Of a stretch of DNA of 64,000 nt, positions 63,267-64,000 are shown piece after piece. Under the pieces are notes generated by a model, which searched no databases, was not told the DNA's origin, and saw only the letters and a program-made list of their open reading frames with translations. This stretch comes from Limnobacter olei. Lineage in GTDB: Bacteria; Pseudomonadota; Gammaproteobacteria; Burkholderiales; Burkholderiaceae_B. Every line of letters starts with the position of its first letter. The first letter of the stretch is position 1. The stretch is from positions 62,001 through 126,000 of the forward strand of contig NZ_JARFJD010000002.1 in the NCBI RefSeq assembly GCF_029087225.1, written 5' to 3'. The translations under genes were made by a program, and so were the position numbers.

Positions 63267-64000
63267 ATGAGCTATCAACTCACCATCGAACCGATTGGTC
63301 AAACAATCGATATCGAGGAAGGGCAAACCGTGCTGGACGCCTGCCTTCGTGCGGGTGTTTGGCTACCCCACGCCTGTGGTCATGGCCTGTGCGCCACTTG
63401 CAAGGTACAAGTGGTAGAAGGTGAATTCGAACATGGTGAAGCCTCACCGTTTGCGCTGATGGACTTTGAACGCGATGAACGAAAGATTCTGGCGTGCTGC
63501 GCAACCGTTGAATGCGACACTGTGATTGAAGCTGAGGTGGATGAAGATCCGGATGCGCAATTCATCGGACTTCAGGATTTCTCCGGGCGTGTGGTCAAAG
63601 CTGACATGCTCACCCCCACCATTCGCGGTATCTGGCTTGAAGTCGATGAGCCAGTTCACTTTCAAGCCGGGCAGTACGTCATGCTGAAAGTACCGGGCGT
63701 GCAGGGCGAACGTGCGTTTTCAATCGGCAATGCCCCAGGCACAAACCTGGTTGAATTGCACATTCGAAAAGTACCAGGCGGTGCGGCCACCACCTGGCTG
63801 CATGACAGACTGAAGGTGGGTGACACATTGGAATTCACCGCCCCGCTGGGTCGCTTTTTCACACGTAAATCGGCAAACCTGCCCATGATCTTTCTGGCTG
63901 GTGGTTCAGGTCTGTCGAGCCCCAAAGCCATGATTGAAGAATTGTTCAATGAGGGTTGCACATTGCCCATGACTTTGGTGCAAGGGGCACGCAATGAGGC
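63267..64000 (+). CDS. dmpP: phenol hydroxylase reductase DmpP (3' end cut by window edge)
   Basis: First 244 residues of the P5 reductase. Plant-type [2Fe-2S] ferredoxin domain with CGHGLCATC plus a later Cys (LACCAT), then the FNR-like FAD domain (ERAFSIGNAP, the RxxS flavin motif in RAFS) and the start of the NAD domain (LAGGSGLSSPKAMIEE). Passes electrons from NADH to the diiron oxygenase. 16 bases after dmpO. Downstream meta- or ortho-cleavage genes, if present, lie beyond the window. Confidence 0.95.
   Translation, partial: MSYQLTIEPIGQTIDIEEGQTVLDACLRAGVWLPHACGHGLCATCKVQVVEGEFEHGEASPFALMDFERDERKILACCATVECDTVIEAEVDEDPDAQFIGLQDFSGRVVKADMLTPTIRGIWLEVDEPVHFQAGQYVMLKVPGVQGERAFSIGNAPGTNLVELHIRKVPGGAATTWLHDRLKVGDTLEFTAPLGRFFTRKSANLPMIFLAGGSGLSSPKAMIEELFNEGCTLPMTLVQGARNE

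Overview
The window reads as chromosomal DNA of a betaproteobacterium of the order Burkholderiales. The phenol hydroxylase operon, the OhrR/Ohr pair, the PqqA peptide, the Nit1C cluster and the general protein style suggest a Limnobacter-like aquatic heterotroph; this taxonomic call is inference. There is no rRNA, tRNA, complete IS element, phage module or CRISPR array that I can support. The content is catabolism, oxidative-stress defence, metal handling and regulation, with a few decayed remnants.

Layout. 1-2.6 kb: leftward operon of an amidoligase, a class I glutamine amidotransferase, a YqaA-type membrane protein and ArsH (cut by the window edge). 2.6-10.2 kb: OhrR/Ohr peroxide defence, a Tat-exported dienelactone-hydrolase-like protein, a zincin, a ChaN-like lipoprotein, an exported intradiol dioxygenase whose ribosome binding site lies inside a long hairpin, a PHA-synthase-like hydrolase with a Ser nucleophile, and a TonB-dependent receptor. 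10.3-19.4 kb: Fe-alcohol dehydrogenase, SrpA-type catalase, nitroreductase, lipoprotein ceramidase, AdeT-like binding protein and a Fur-boxed TonB siderophore receptor.

19.5-29.5 kb is the most interesting block. A 24-residue PqqA gene with its own terminator and no pqqBCDE nearby is followed by an AEC transporter, an acyl-CoA synthetase, a 2-hydroxyacyl-CoA-lyase-like ThDP enzyme, a GntR/FCD regulator and a tightly overlapping operon of acyl-CoA dehydrogenase, SDR, APH-type kinase, small DUF6285-like protein and histidine phosphatase. The acyl-CoA synthetase/kinase/small partner/SDR/ACAD set matches the logic of the levulinate (Lva) and ACAD10/11 hydroxyacyl-CoA pathways. A near-identical palindrome, TTCTGAATTCAGAA, sits before pqqA, between the divergent synthetase and lyase genes, and twice upstream of the ACAD operon, which suggests one regulon including pqqA.

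29.6-45 kb: pirin and a YcaC-like hydrolase with a LysR regulator, KatG, a 3-hydroxyisobutyryl-CoA-hydrolase-like protein, a manganese (yybP-ykoY) riboswitch ahead of a TMEM165/GDT1 exporter, a secreted lipase with a TetR regulator and perfect operator, a carboxymuconolactone-decarboxylase-like protein, a BvgS-type hybrid sensor kinase coupled to a thioesterase, and a large lipoprotein hydrolase. 45-52.6 kb: a complete seven-gene Nit1C cluster (linked in the literature to cyanide assimilation) with a divergent MocR-type regulator. 52.6-59.2 kb: a DUF1348 protein, truncated SRAP and SRPBCC genes (deletion scar), a TM2 protein, OvoA for ovothiol, and an M19-like metal-hydrolase lipoprotein. 59.2-64 kb: a sigma-54 promoter with upstream activator repeats and the multicomponent phenol hydroxylase genes dmpKLMNOP (dmpP cut by the right edge).
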